From Telopea speciosissima (lineage: Eukaryota > Streptophyta > Magnoliopsida > Proteales > Proteaceae): DNA of 64,000 nt. The translations under genes and the position numbers were made by a program. This document shows positions 32,491 through 45,779 of the stretch, piece after piece. A model generated the notes under the pieces. The model did no database searches and had not been told where the DNA came from. It saw nothing but the letters and a program-made list of their open reading frames with translations. The DNA is taken from contig NC_057919.1 of NCBI RefSeq assembly GCF_018873765.1, forward strand, positions 70,550,984-70,614,983, in the 5' to 3' direction. How positions within the stretch are numbered: the first letter of the stretch is position 1; every line of letters begins with the position of its first letter.

Positions 32491-33024
32491 ATTTTCTTCT
32501 CTAATTTTTGGGATTTTTCCTAATTCTTTGTAAAGATTTTTAGGGTCTACCTCTTTAATGATGGCAATGCCGAAGGTAAATGGCAGATTTCTGAGATTTT
32601 CTTTTGGTAGTTTTCCAGTCACTCTTGTAACTCTAATTATTTCATTTTCTAATACACACTTTGCTGACCATTAGCAAAAAAGAGTTTGTATTCATTTTAC
32701 ATTCATGGATTGCCTCTCTTTCTTACTGCCAATGGTGGCCAAGAATCAAATAGCATGCCTCCATAGGAAACACATCACACCACACTTCCAAAAAATATCG
32801 AGAAGCAATTCAAAAAGAAACCAAACACAATTTAGAAATGATTACATTTTTTTGGTAAAGGAAACTATTACTTCAACACCGTTTTCTATCAATGTGATTT
32901 TGTATGGCGTCCAGTATTCTTTCATCTCTCATTGCAACTTTTGTGTCTCTTCTTCCGAAAGAAATTTTCTATGTATGTTGGAGTTGATAATTCACCACAT
33001 TTGAATAGTTGAATTAGCAACTGG
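32491..33024. other. spacer without a recognised gene
   Basis: Mixed AT-rich sequence. A 99-codon open frame at 32705-33004 has no recognisable domain and no splice partner, and I do not call it a gene. Confidence 0.4.
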
Positions 33025-33054
33025 GTGAGCGGAAAGAAAAGAAAATTAAGAGCT

Positions 33055-33147
33055 ATGCATAAAAAACAAATCATGGTGACCCTTCAAGTCGGATTTGCAA
33101 TACTCTTCTTTATGTCAACTAATAATTACTTCTTGGGCAGCCTTAGT
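33055..33147 (+). pseudogene. relic of xylosidase exon 1 (signal peptide), fourth copy
   Basis: MHKKQIMVTLQVGFAILFFM then STNNYFLG parallels the first 30 residues of copies A ([20 protein letters not shown]) and C ([20 protein letters not shown]). Homology ends abruptly after the NYF word, and the downstream sequence is unrelated to BXL exons. The conserved upstream block and TATA word of A and C are not seen. It is therefore a decayed or truncated fourth member, about 1.9 kb before copy C. Confidence 0.78.
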
Positions 33148-34560
33148 CTCAACTGCAACCGCTTTGATCCAATTCCCATCGTCATCCGTGTTGATGGTGG
33201 AGGTGTAACTTCTTCAAAACCCACTGCTACATCCTGATCTTAACCACGAGCAAGAGCAAATGATGTTGTGATAATTATGGGAGACGACGTCTTTTGCAAC
33301 TGCATGTGTTGGCGGAGTCTTCGCCAAGAGATTCTGGCGTTTCTGATCTCATGCTCCACTCTCTGATACACGATCAAAATTGAAAACACCAAAGTCCCTA
33401 TTGTGGTTGTCGTTTGGATTGGATAATGAGAGGCAGGGTGGGTCGAGGAAGACGGTGTGATGGGGCAACTGGTTAGGGGCGAGGTTTTACCTAGACAGAG
33501 GGGTAATATATGGATTTTAAAATACCTGGGAAATAAAGAGTGGCAGAAAGAGAGGTGGGAATTTACTTTTGTGGGCGAATCTGAACAGAAGTTCTTAATT
33601 GAGGACTTTGAATAAATATAGGGTGAGTATAAGTGATAGTAATGCCTATCTTGAATGAGAATTAAATGGATAATAGATAAGTTTATTGGAAGTTAACAAT
33701 TTAAAACTTGGGGTAATTTTTCAGATCTACTAGATAAAAACCTAAATTACTAGATAAGTAGGTTTTAAAGTTGTTTTACATCTACTATTTTTCATTTTGA
33801 AAAGATTTACTTAATTCTCAAAGTTGGTTAGCACTCATGCCACCCAAGAATAAAATAAAAGCAAACTTCCAAAATTGCACAAAAAAATCAGTTTTAAATC
33901 ACAATGGGAAAATAGGAGAGAAGGATCGTGCAACTTTCTCTACCTTTATTATTATTATTATTGTTTCTCTCACTCTTGTGTTTTTTTTTTTAATTGAGTT
34001 TTCTTCCACCCATGCCCATTCACCGTGGGGCTGAAAAAGGGCGGGAATAGGTATCGCGAGGGTATTTTGGAACATACAAAAACCATAGTAGAGGTTTGTG
34101 AATCCTAGGATGGTGGGTGAACCATCCTTTTTTAATTTTGTTTTATTTTGTTTTATTTTTTTTAAGGGGATAGTTTTCATACACGGCTGTGTAAGCCGTG
34201 AATGTGAGAGGGTGAGAGTTTCAAGGCATTAAAATAGGAGTGGGGTTTTGGCCTTTTTTTAATAAATTTCTATTGTTTTCTATTTCAACAATTAAGGTGT
34301 ACTTCCCTTTGGACTTAGCTTTGTTCTCAATTTCTTTTGGAGAGGGTAATAGGAGCTTTGATTTCTACTCTTACAATTAAGGTGCACGTTCATCGGATTT
34401 CACGGCTTTTTAAAATAATTAAATGAGGTTGAGGCAATTTTGGAAGTTTACTTTTATTCTTGTGGGGCATTAATACTAACCCACCTAACCCACTTTGGTG
34501 GATTAAGTAAATCCTTTTAAAATATAAAATAATGAATGTAAAACCAATTTATCTTGTAAT
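33148..34560. other. spacer without a recognised gene
   Basis: No exon, RNA gene or bounded element recognised. Sequence near 33150-33240 continues an open frame from the signal-peptide relic, but its composition is not GH3-like. Confidence 0.45.
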
Positions 34561-34786
34561 TTCTGTTCTTATCTAGTGGATCTAAGAAATTCCCCCTTTA
34601 AACTTTCTCTTTTCTTTTATTTTCATTCCTTAAATTTGGTTAACAAAAAGAGAAAGAGAGAAGAACAAAAAAAAAAAGATAATGCAGACAAGTCATCCGC
34701 AAGAATAAGCACACATGGAAGCAAAGTAACTACTCTCACATTACAAGGAAGAGGTTGCATGGGACTGTCGAATAGATAAAAGTTAA

Positions 34787-34840
34787 GTATTTTTGGTAAA
34801 GAAAACTGTCAATAACCAAATATAGAGCTAAGATAAGTGG
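34787..34840 (+). promoter_or_regulatory. conserved upstream block of xylosidase copy C
   Basis: Near-identical to 20359-20412 upstream of copy A (AAAACTGTCAATAACCAAAT, then AGATAAGTGG). It lies about 170 bases before the copy C ATG. Conservation across diverged promoters suggests, but does not show, a shared cis-element. Confidence 0.5.
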
Positions 34841-34890
34841 CAATTGCTGTCTCAGTTACTCGTGTAAGAGAAGAGAACATCCCATTTATC

Positions 34891-34897
34891 TATAAAT
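34891..34897 (+). promoter_or_regulatory. TATA box of xylosidase copy C
   Basis: TATAAAT within TTATCTATAAATTATCCA, 115 bases before ATG 35006 and equivalent to the copy A word at 20468. Confidence 0.65.
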
Positions 34898-35005
34898 TAT
34901 CCACTCCTTACCCATTCCATTCCATTGCATTCTATTGGAAGAAAGAACAGAAAAAGAAAATTAAGCACTAGTTCACCTAGTAGAGATAAAGGCAAGTCGT
35001 AGTCT

Positions 35006-38000
35006 ATGCATCCAAGCAAAAACATGGTGGCACCACTTCAAGTCGGATTTGGGATACTTTTGCTTCTGTCAACTTATAATTACTTTGGCGTAAAAGCCGA
35101 ATTCATTGTCTGCGACAGTACTACATTTGAGCAGATGAAAATTGAAATGGGCAGCTTACGGTTTTGTGACAAGAGCCTGGCTTACGAGGTGCGAGCCAAG
35201 GACTTGATAGATCGAATGACACTGGAAGAGAAAGTGGCACAGCTTGGAGACAAAGCCATGGGAGTGCAGCGCCTAAACCTACCAGGATACGAGTGGTGGT
35301 CTGAGGCACTCCATGGTGTCTCCGATGTCGGTCCGGGCACTCGTTTCGATCAAACCGTGCCTTCTGCTACTAGCTTTCCTACTGTTATCCTCACCACCTC
35401 TTCTTTCAATGAGACTTTGTGGAAAACCATAGGCGAGGTTGGTCATAATTAATTCATCTTTCTTTCTTTCAATTCCTTAGTTTTAATTTTCTTAATTTCT
35501 CTTTCGATCAGGTGGTGTCGGATGAAGCAAGAGCTATGTACAATCTAGGATTGGCTGGATTGACGTTTTGGAGCCCAACCATTAACGTTGTTAGAGATCC
35601 AAGGTGGGGAAGAATTACAGAAACACCTGGGGAAGATCCCTTTGTGGTTGGGCGTTATGCCGTCAATTACGTAAGAGGTCTCCAAGATGTGAAAGGCTTT
35701 GAGAAAACTAGGAATCCAAACTCAAGGCCTCTCAAGGTTGCTGCATGTTGCAAACATTTTGCAGCTTATGATGTTGATAATTGGAAGGGTGTTGATCGCT
35801 ACCATTTCGATGCCAAGGTAATTAATTAATTATATATACTTACAAGAAATTACAAGATGTCACTGCAAGTACCTATAAGTTTTCACATCGGGCTACTCAC
35901 ATCTGATATGAGATTATTATTTCCACGCCATAAAACCCCAACAAGTTATTACAGTAGCAATAAACACAAATAGTAATTAATTAATGATGATCTTGTGAAT
36001 TAATTATTAGGTGACGGAGAGGGATATGGTGGAGACATTTCTTGAACCATTTAGGATGTGCGTAAAGGACGGAGACGTAGCCAGTGTAATGTGTTCATAT
36101 AATCGAGTCAATGGCATACCAGTCTGTGCTGATCCTAAGCTCTTGAATGGGACAATCAGGCAGCACTGGAATCTCAATGGGTGAGTTCGGATCTCCTCAT
36201 TCTCTCCCAACTTCCATCACATTATTCTCAACTGCTACTACTACTACTACTACTACTACGACTAACTTGACTCTTAAATATATACATAAATAGTTACATT
36301 GTCGCTGATTGCGATTCCATTGATGTTATGGTTAATGGCCATAAATTCCTCGGCGATACACCAGTTGAGGCTGTTGGGCAAGCACTCAAAGCTGGTAAGT
36401 TCTTTGATACATAAACCACTCCACCCTATCTTTTTCTCTCACATAATTAAGTTGACAACGCTTAATTTTAATTATTATTATTATTATTATTATTATTACT
36501 AGGAATGGATCTGGATTGCGGGAAATACTATCCAAATTATGCGACAGCAGCAGTGAGGCAAGGGAAGGTGATGGAGTCTGAAATCGATGCGTCTCTGAAG
36601 AACCTTTTCATTGTTCTAATGAGGCTTGGATGGTTCGATGGTAACCCTGGTGGGTACTCAGGACTTGGGAAGAACGACATATGTTCTCTGGCACATCTTG
36701 AGCTCTCGGCCGAGGCGGCAAGGCAGGGCATTGTCTTGCTCAAGAATGATAACAACACTTTGCCATTGACCATTGGAATGGGAAAGCCCAAGTTTGCGGT
36801 TATTGGACCCCATGCAAATGCCACTAAAGCAATGATTGGTAACTATGCAAGTAAGTTTTTCCAGTTTCTATAATTACAAATCTATATATAATTTCTGAAT
36901 GAATCTTCTTACTGATGGATAATTCCTAATTATCCTCCACCACCACCACAGTAAAGAATGGTGTAACATGCCATTATTCAATACCAATGGACACAATCGC
37001 CGAGTATGGAGATGTGGTCTATGCAGCTGGATGCCAAGGCGTGAAATGCCCAAATGGTGATGGGATCGGTGAAGCAGTCCAGGTCTCAAAGCAAGCCGAT
37101 GCAACCTTCATCTTTGTTGGACTGGACCTTTCAATTGAGGCGGAGAGCTTGGATCGAAATGATCTCAACTTCCCTGGCTCTCAGAAGGAACTCATCACCC
37201 AAATCAGTGAAGCTGCCACCAAGCCAGTCATTGTCGTCATTTTCTCTGCAGGAGGCATCGATATCTCCTTCTTGCAGCAAGACCCCAAGGTTCAAGCCAT
37301 AGTTTGGACCGGTTACCCCGGTGCCGAGGGTGGCCGTGCCATCGCAGATGTCATTTTTGGCAAGTACAATCCAGGTGAGAATCTAGTTAAATTATGAAGA
37401 TTTCATGAAGAAAATACCGTTGGAACTTGCTTAGAACTCATTCTTAAAAGTTAGCCATTATGGAGAAGCTAGTCACATCCAATGCGAGATAATTGAATCC
37501 AACACTATTTATAGAATCAAAACAACTATAACCTTATAAATGTTGTGGAATTTTGGATTAGTTGATTTTCTTATTAGATTCTAGATTAGAATTTAAGAAT
37601 GACCTGGATGTTGCTCTACAGCTGGTCGTCTTCCGATTACATGGTACCCGGTAAACTATGTAGATCAATTACCGATGACATCAATGCCACTGCGACCAGT
37701 CCCTGAGTCTAATTACCCAGGAAGGACATACAAGTTCTATAATGGATCAACCATTTATCCCTTCGGTTACGGATTGAGCTACACCACCTTTAGGTATGCC
37801 ATTAAGTCTACAACAAATCCGGTCACGTTGAACCTGGCACAGTTCCAACAATGCAAGCAACTGCAATTCTTGGACGGTAGGAAGACAGATTGCCCAGCCG
37901 TCCTAGTGGATGAGACACGTTGCACTCGAGTAATGACCATAAAAGCAGTGGTGACCAACAGTGGAAAAAGAGATGGAGCACACGTTGTGTTCGTATACTC

Positions 38001-38238
38001 CGTCCCACCATCAGGCATTGTCGGAGCACCCATCAAGAGACTTGTTGGATTCAAGCGAGTGTTTGTAGTAGCAGGAAAGTCACAGGTAGTTTCGTTCAAG
38101 TTAAATGGTTGTCATGATTTCAGCATTGTCACCGATGATGCTTATGAGTTATTGCCGTCTGGACAACATACAATAATTGTGGGAGATGGAAAAGAAGCAG
38201 TTTCAGCTCAAATTACTGTTGGTTTTACCCACAATTAG
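35006..38238 (+). CDS. GH3 beta-D-xylosidase (BXL family), copy C
   Basis: Secreted GH3 enzyme predicted to act on xylan-derived oligosaccharides in the cell wall. Seven exons: 35006-35437, 35512-35817, 36011-36180, 36294-36394, 36503-36850, 36952-37374 and 37622-38238. The sum is 2397 bases, 798 residues. Exons 2-7 have exactly the lengths of copy A. A signal peptide lies in residues 1-31 ([18 protein letters not shown]). Key blocks are [52 protein letters not shown] (nucleophile Asp), [25 protein letters not shown] and a C-terminal Fn3-like domain with [20 protein letters not shown]. Introns 3, 5 and 6 lack the insertions seen in copy A, so this copy shows the ancestral intron state. It looks fully functional. 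Beta-xylosidase versus alpha-arabinofuranosidase preference cannot be told by eye. Confidence 0.93.
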
Positions 38239-38743
38239 CTAGTTTCAATATAACTTTATTCTTTGGGGTCCCTTCTACCACTTCTTTCAATGTTATTCTA
38301 TTAATGTCAATTTTTGTGCTAATACTTCCCAATGAAGAAATTTATTTCATTATTGCATCAATTGTCTTTTCTTCTTCTCGTGTTGTGTTTTTAATCCCAA
38401 GACTCAAATTCTATATTTGCCCCATGAAAAGGTGGAAATCCCATGGGGCAAGGCAGTTAGGCGGTTATGTGTCTAGGCTTTGGAGCTACACTTAGAGCGT
38501 GACCAACGTTTCTTTTATCATTATTTTTTTAATATTTTTGTTCGCAACTAAGCATGACAAAAGTTTCTCTTCTTCTGTGAGGATAAATTTCATGGAAGAC
38601 AAATTGCTTAATTCAGTTGATTGCCAGCACTACCATCATCACCTCATACCATTTAAGCTGTAAAACATATGGGACCAGATCCTCTTTAGCATGCTAGTAG
38701 ATGAAGGGTGCTAAATGTTGTCATGTACTTGTACAAGGACATG
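38239..38743. other. 3' flank of xylosidase copy C
   Basis: Untranslated and intergenic sequence up to the retrotransposon target site; no gene seen. The first 100 bases resemble the 3' flank of copy A (CTTCTTTCAATGTT words). Confidence 0.5.
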
Positions 38744-38748
38744 ATCCA

Positions 38749-39537
38749 TGATAAGTTATAAAATCCCCATCCAACCATGAAGCGCCACGTGGAGGTACTG
38801 AGGCTGAACCCGAGGACCGAGCCGAGCTGACGGATGCCGTGCCTAATCGGTCAGCCGATGTGAGACCATCACTGTAATTCTCCATATGGTCGAGCACCCT
38901 GGCCGAGCATTGGGTCTACTGAGCACTGAGTCGTGCCTACCAGGGTCGGCCATACAAACGAGCGTCTCTAAGGGCGAGCACCGAGCCGAGCACCAGTGCG
39001 GTCCGAGAATGGCCCAGCTGAACCCGATACTTAGGGCACCGCACACTCGCCACCCGTGTCGAGCATGGGGCAGAGCACCAAGGGCCCGGCCATCCGAGGC
39101 CGAGGCCTCACCAAAAGCAGTAACACCAACTCCCCCGAAATCACGGAGCCACATCAGCACGCCCCGACAATCACAGGATACGAATCGGGTCACGATCCTG
39201 TAATAGAATCAAGTCACACTCTCACAAGGACTCTTACCTCTTTAGGAGTCCGACTCCGAGAATAACTCTCCATTCTGCTCCGTACGGAAGAGCCCTGCTA
39301 ATAGAGGACTCTTACCATACAAGGACTCATGTCGCCTCATCTCACCCTATAAATACCCAGGTATAGAGCTCAAACGCTCATCTCACTTTTCACTAAGTTG
39401 TTACGTTGTTGCACTGGAGACCGGACTTGAGCATCGGAGAGTCCTTGGCCGGAGCCACACCAACTCTTTTGTGCTCACTCAATTTTTACAGGCTCATCCA
39501 TGGGCGAACCGGCCGATGGAGGTTTTCACATGTAATA
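38749..39537 (+). repeat. 5' LTR of the Tat element
   Basis: Starts TGATAAGTTATAAAATCCCC and ends near GGTTTTCACATG. It is collinear with 49453-50219. It is followed at once by TTTGGCATCGTCTGTGGGAA, a sequence typical of the leader of plant Gypsy elements. A TATAAATACC word near 39350 fits an LTR promoter. Confidence 0.9.
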
Positions 39538-40631
39538 GATTTGGCATCGTCTGTGGGAACGACATCAACTAATCATTGTCGTTTCTGCCAATCAAGAGAG
39601 CAAGGATAATGGTCGTGCAAACAAGATTGGGACAACATGGCTCTGCCTCTCGTGGGGATGAGTCGTAGCCCGATAGGCAAGCAAGACAGTCGCCGCCCCC
39701 TGAAACATCACTGTAGGGTGAGACCGAAAGATCCCCACGAGGGGGAGGAACTCAGCGCAACGTGGGCGTCGCTGCCAACTTGGCCCCGTCGGTAAATGGA
39801 GGAAATGGGGGAAGCGTGTTGCACACGGCAGCAGAGAGTCGACCCCGGGTTGAGCTGAAACTGAGTAGGTTGAACCAGCCGTCGCCGCTACCAGTGCTGG
39901 AAAATTTGGATCCGGAGGCCCCGGCGAACAATCGACAAGTTATGGACCTTCAACTACAAGTGCTCCACACTAATGAGATGCTGCGTACCTTCATGGGTCA
40001 GATGGCCCAGGCGCGGTTGTTGGGCCAGCCCCCGGCTGCACCCCCTTTAGTACCTGCACTCATCGAAGGCAACTTGTAGTAGAACCTTGGCCGCCGCAGA
40101 GCCGTACCAAGCCGAGCAGCGTCGTCTCATCCGCCCAGTCAGAAAACTCCACCCCCGTGTCCCAATAAGAGTGCTTGACGGGATGAGATGGAGCATCGTC
40201 GGAGCCCGAGGGCAGGGCCAGAGATCGAGCCAGCAGCTTCTGTCGCTAGAAGATCGGTATTTTTTGACCGACTCAGGGAAGACGGGCCGCCGAGGGGACG
40301 TCGAGAACAACGGGAGGAGCCCAACGGGTGGTGTGCCATAAGGGACGGAGAAAGATCTCACCATAGCCCTTGATGTCGAAGCCCGCCTCACTGACAAGAA
40401 GAGCAAAGGAGCCCCCGCGGATCCAACTTCCAAGGGGAGAGAGGAACAAGATGAGGTAAAGCTGGCCGAGCAGAACAGAACGGCCGACCTCGATCGAACG
40501 AGGGCGCGAGTCGATCTCAGGACGAAGGGCAGAATGGTCGACCTCGGTCGGATGAGCAGGAAAACCAGCATCGAGCTGAGAAGCCGAACGGCCGAGCACC
40601 TGAAACTGAAGTAGAAAGGAAGCTATGAGAG

Positions 40632-41390
40632 TTGGCCGAGCAAGTTGAGGGACTAAAGAAACAGGCGACACCAGATGCCTACTCACTAGTCGGGCGGCAC
40701 CCTTATCCTCCCGAGATCATGACCGCACCATTGTCGGCCGGGTTCAAGCCGCCCCCCTTCAACCGGTACGACGGAACCACTGACCCAATGGATCACATCA
40801 ATTACTTCAATGCGATGATGACCATGTATAGGGGAACCTAAGTTGTCTCTTGCCGAGCTTTCCCTTCATCTCTTAAGGGTGCGGCGACCTCATGGTTCTC
40901 GTGGCTGCCGTCGAACTCCATAACAAGCTTTGCTCAGATCTGCCGAGCCTTTGTCACACATTTTCAAAGTAGTATGAAGCATAAGAAGACGACGGTCAAC
41001 CTCCTAAGTGTGAAGCAAAAGCCTGACGAGTCGATCAGAGCGTTTGTCTCTCGCTTCAACAAGGAATCCTTAGATATTAAGGACTTGGACGAGGCCACAA
41101 CCCATACAACAATGAGCAACGGACTTACAGACATGGACTTCATCAAGGACTTGGCCCAAAAGCCAACCAAGAACATGGCCGAGCTCTTGGAGAGGTGTAA
41201 CGAGTTCGCGAACATGGCAGAGGTGCTCCAAGTATGGAAGACGAGTGAAAACAAGGCTGAGAAGAAAAGGCCAACAACTGATGATCGAAAAGATGAAAAG
41301 CGGACCAAAACTGATCGTCGAGCCAAGAGATCAGACCGAGCTCGAAGCCCCGAGTATACTCCCTTGAATATCTCAAGCTAGGAGATTTTG
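40632..41390 (+). pseudogene. gag remains of the Tat element
   Basis: Fossil capsid-type sequence: FNRYDGTTDPMDHINYF near 40760, followed by SLPSSLKGAA-like and RFNKESLDIKDLDEATTHT words typical of the plant retrotransposon gag domain. Broken. Amino-terminal sequence upstream is highly degraded. Confidence 0.8.
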
Positions 41391-41726
41391 ATGCAAATAC
41401 AGGAAGACGAGTACATCCGTCGACCTTGACCAATGTAACCTGGGTCATCCCGGAACCCCAACAAATACTATCTATTCCACAAAGACACCAGTCACGACAT
41501 CGAAGATTATTATCAGCTGAAAAGGGAAATTAAAGAGCTGATCAAGGCAGGGCACCTGAAGCGATATATCAAAGGGAGCTGAGAAGAGCGTGGAGGTCGG
41601 GGATCGGATGACCGCGATCAGAGAAAGGCTGAGCCGAGGGCAGAAGGCCGGAGGGCCTAGCATGATGAACCTAAGGCCCGAACTAAAAAGAAAGATGAGG
41701 AATCGGGGCTGAGCAATGACAAGGGA

Positions 41727-44700
41727 GTGCCCATATACACCATCCTTGGAGGACCCGGGCAAGAATCCACCCGGAAAGCCAAGGCTAATGCTAGGTTCGT
41801 TGGAGTCGTAGAAATGCCGAGCAAAAGGCCGAAGTCTGAGGCGACTATCTCCTTCTCCGAAGCTGATCTCGAAGGTATAAGTTTTCCTCACGATGATGCT
41901 TTGGTGGTACAGGTGGAAATCGCGAAGAGACCCGTTCACCGGGTATTGTTCGACACGGGGGCATCAGTGGATCTTATGTCGCTCGATGCATATCGATAAT
42001 TTAGCTTCGGCGATGATGCACTCAAGCCTAAAGGAACCTCCCTCCATTGATTCTTGGGGGCAGCCGCCATGATCAAAGGGTCGATAAACCTACTGGTTAC
42101 GTTCGGGCAAGCCCATGTCAAGCGACGATCCAAGTCAGGTTCATGGTGGTACGGTCGGTGGTGGCCTTCAATGCTATACTTAGTCGCCCATCACTCACCG
42201 CCCTCCAAGCCATCATCTCGTTGATGCATTTAAAGATGAAGTTCCCCACGGAGAACGGGATTAGAGAAATCCGAGGCGACTAAAAGAAGGCCCGAGAGTG
42301 CTACGCTACATTCGTCAAGAAGAACAAGGGAAATGTTTGAGGAATGGCTATGTGCGTTGAGCACCTCCCTGAGGACCAGCGGGATGAGCTCACTGAGAGG
42401 CGCAGAAGGCCTGTAGAAGACCTCATCCCATTCTCCCTCAGCGATGAAGATCCAATGAAGACAGTACAGCTCGGATCATTGCTGAGTGAAGAACAAAGAA
42501 ATCGGCTAAAAAACTTCTTGAAGACGAATGCCGACGTCTTTGCTTGGTCAGCTCTCGACATGCCCGGTATACCAAGGCACATAGCTGAGCACCGACTCCA
42601 CGAGGATCCGAGCCAAAAGCCGGTCCAACAGAAGAGAAGAAATTATGCTCTCGATCGACAGGCGGCAATCAAAGAAGAGGTGGAGAAACTCCAACGGTCG
42701 GGGTTCATCCGAGAAGAAAAATTCCCCACTTGGCTGGCGAACGTCGTCATGGTTCCCAAGACGAATGGGAAGTGGAGAATGTGTGCCGATTATCCTGACC
42801 TCAACAAAGCATGCCCGAAAGACGAGTATCCGCTACCCCGGATCAATCTGTTGATAGACGCCACTGCTGGGCCAGAGATGCTGAGCTTCATGGATGCGTA
42901 CTCCGATTATAATCAAATCCTGATGCACGATGAGGATGAGTCCTACATGGCTTTCTAAATCGACCAAGAAAATTTTTGCTACAAGGTCATGCCGTTCGGA
43001 TTGAAGAAAGTCGGAACGACGTATCAACGGTTGGTAAACCAAATATTCCGTGAGCAAATTGGTAGAAACATGGAAGTCTATGTGGATGACATGTTAGTTA
43101 AGAGCTTGAAGGCCGAGCATCACTTGGCTGACTTAGAAGGGGCCTTCGGCGTGTTGAGGAAGAACCAAATAAAGCTGAACCCGGCCAAGTGCGCTTTCGG
43201 TGTAACCTCGGAAAAATTCCTTGGCTTCATGGTCTCCATACGAGGTATCGAGGTCAACCCAGCAAAAACCAAGGCAATTTAAGAGATGAGCCCTCCAAGG
43301 ACGATCCGAGAAGTATAAAGGTTGAACAAAAAAGTCACAGATTTAGCATGGTTCATGTCGAGATCGGGCGACAAATGTCTCCCATTCTTCAAAGCTTTGA
43401 AGAACATTCAAAGCTCGAAGGATTTTAAGTGGACCGACGAATGCCAGCAAGCTTTTAAAGACTTGAAGTACTTAGAGAATCCACCTCTCCTCTCCCGACC
43501 CGAGCCTAAAGAAGAGCTCCAAATTTACCTCGTCGCGACCCCGATCGCGATCAGTGCGATACTAATCAGGGAGGAGGGCCGAACACAAAAGCCCATATAC
43601 TGTATTAGCCATGTTCTCGTTGATGGCGAGACTAGATACTCCAAGTTTAAGAAGGTAGCATTTACCCTTATCACGGCCGCAAGAAAGTTGAGGCCATATT
43701 TTCAAGCTCATCCAATCACGGTGTTAATCGATCAACCCCTCAAGAAGATACTGCACAAGCCAGATGTGTCAGGTCAGTTGATCGCATGGGCAGTGGAGTT
43801 GAGTGAGTACGATATAAGATACCGCCCGAGAACAGCGATAAAGGGACATGCTCTAGCAGATTTCATCGCGGAATGCACGATACCCGACCCCGAGGTGCGG
43901 GATATCGAATCAACGGGAGAGATCGAGGCTGAGCTCGAAGTCGAATAGTCATGGGTCATGAACATTGACGGCTCGAGCAATTTCGGTGGGTGTGGAGCGG
44001 GCTTGATGTTGGTTAGCCCCGAGGGGTTTCGCATCTAATACGCCCTAAGATTCAAGTTCCCAGCCTCCAACAACAACGTCGAATATGAAGCCCTCCTAGC
44101 CGGACTCCAAGTCAGCAAAGCTATAGGGGTCAACCGACTAAAAGTATGGAGTGACTCATAACTTGTGGTCAACCAAATCAACGATGAGTACGAGGCCAAG
44201 GATGAAAGGATGGTAGCATACCTGAGCCGAGCCCGAGCACTGATCTTCGAGCTTGAGCACTTTGAGATGGTCTGAGTATCGAGACAAGAGAATGTTGTGG
44301 CTGACTCCCTCTCACGGCTAGCCGAAGCCAACCTCCCAAATCTGAGCCAATCGATCTACATTAAAATTCTAGAAAGACCATCCCTACAAGAAGAAAGTGT
44401 CAAGCACATTGAAGAAGACGGGCAGACCTGGATGAACCCAATCGTGAATTATCTGGAAAACGATCAACTCCTGGAGAATTGAGATGAAGCAAGGAAAGTC
44501 AAGATCCGAGCCACGAAGTACACGATGATCGATGGCGTATTGTACAAGAGAGCTATCTCGGCTCCCCTCCTCCGATGCCTCGGGCCGAAAGGTGCCGAGT
44601 ACACTATGGCGGAAGTACACGAAGGCATATGCGGGAGCCACATGGGTGGCCGAGCATTGGCATACAAGATACTTCGGCAAGGATTCTACTGGCCGAGAAT

Positions 44701-45570
44701 GCAAGAAGAGGCTATAAAATATGTAAAGACATGCGAGAAATGTCAACTATTCGCACCCGTTCCAGGCCGACCCCTGACGAAGCTAACCCCAATACTGAGC
44801 CCAATACCGTTTGCCATATGGGGAATGGATATTCTCGGGGATTTTACCCCGGCATCCAAAAATTGGAAGTATTTGGTGGTTGCTATCGACTACTTCACCG
44901 AGTGGGTCGAAGCCGAGCCCCTGGCCACCATTACCGAGAAGAACATGGAGAAGCTCTTCCAAGATAAAGTTATCTACCGGTTCGGGCTACCCAAAGTGCT
45001 CATCACAGACAATGACGCACAATTCAACAACCCGAGCTTTCAAGAGTTCTGCAAGCACTTTTACATAGATTTTCTCCCGGTGGCGGTAGCTCATCCACAA
45101 GCTAATGGACAAGTAGAGGTGTCGAACCAAACATTGCTAGCGGGGATCAAGAGAAGGTTGGATGAGGCCAAAGGAAGGTGGGTGGAAGAGCTCCCGAGCG
45201 TCCTTTGGGCCTATCGAACGATAGTGAGAACAACCACGGGAGAAAGCCCATTTCAGCTAGCATACGGAACTGAAGCCCTCAGCCCCGTGGAAGTCAAGGC
45301 CTCGTCGTATCGAGTGCTCAACTTTAACGAGAAGACATATGAAGATGGACTCAGGGCGAATCTCGACTTCCTCGATGAAGTAAGAAAGAATGCGTTGCTT
45401 CGGAACACGGCTTACCAACAAAAGACGACAAAGTACTACGACTCAAAGGTAAAGAAAAGGCACTTTCGCCAAGGAGACCTCGTCCTCAGAAAATTAGCGC
45501 AAAATTGGGAAGGTCCATATATAGTCTCCAAGCAAATTTGCCCAGGGACGTATCGCTTGTAGACTCCGGG
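41727..45570 (+). pseudogene. pol remains of the Tat element (protease, RT, RNase H x2, integrase)
   Basis: Order seen: aspartic protease VLFDTGASVDLMS (about 41945); reverse transcriptase with MCADYPDLNKACPKDEYPLP (about 42780) and VYVDDMLVKS (about 43080); first RNase H with LQIYLVATPIAISAIL (about 43520); second, archaeal-type RNase H with VMNIDGSSNFGGCGAGLML (about 43960); integrase with a zinc-binding segment (GGRALAYKILRQGFYWPRM, CEKCQLF, about 44640-44750), catalytic-core words WGMDILGDF and ITDNDAQF, and HPQANGQVEVSN (about 45100). The integrase block is the longest intact piece. The fossil as a whole is broken in many places. Confidence 0.9.
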
Positions 45571-45779
45571 GGGCAAAAAGGTACCGAGGCCATGGAACTC
45601 GGAGAATTTGAAGAAAATTTTCCAATAAAATGATAAAGTGTTCTGTTCGGCTCGGCTCGATTTAGGCGTACTTGTCTTCACCTATGTTCTCGGCTTCGGC
45701 CATTGCTTTTATATTCAGTTCAGCTTGGATGTTTACTTCAAGTTTTGAAATTCAATAAATTGAAGTTCCTCTCCGTCCT

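Noticed and set aside
32705-33004. 99-codon ORF as a small gene
   Set aside because: No recognisable domain, signal peptide or splice partner; composition is like the surrounding AT-rich spacer.
40047-40686. Long minus-strand ORFs in the gag leader region
   Set aside because: GC-rich sequence gives open shadows on the opposite strand; no domain words are seen.
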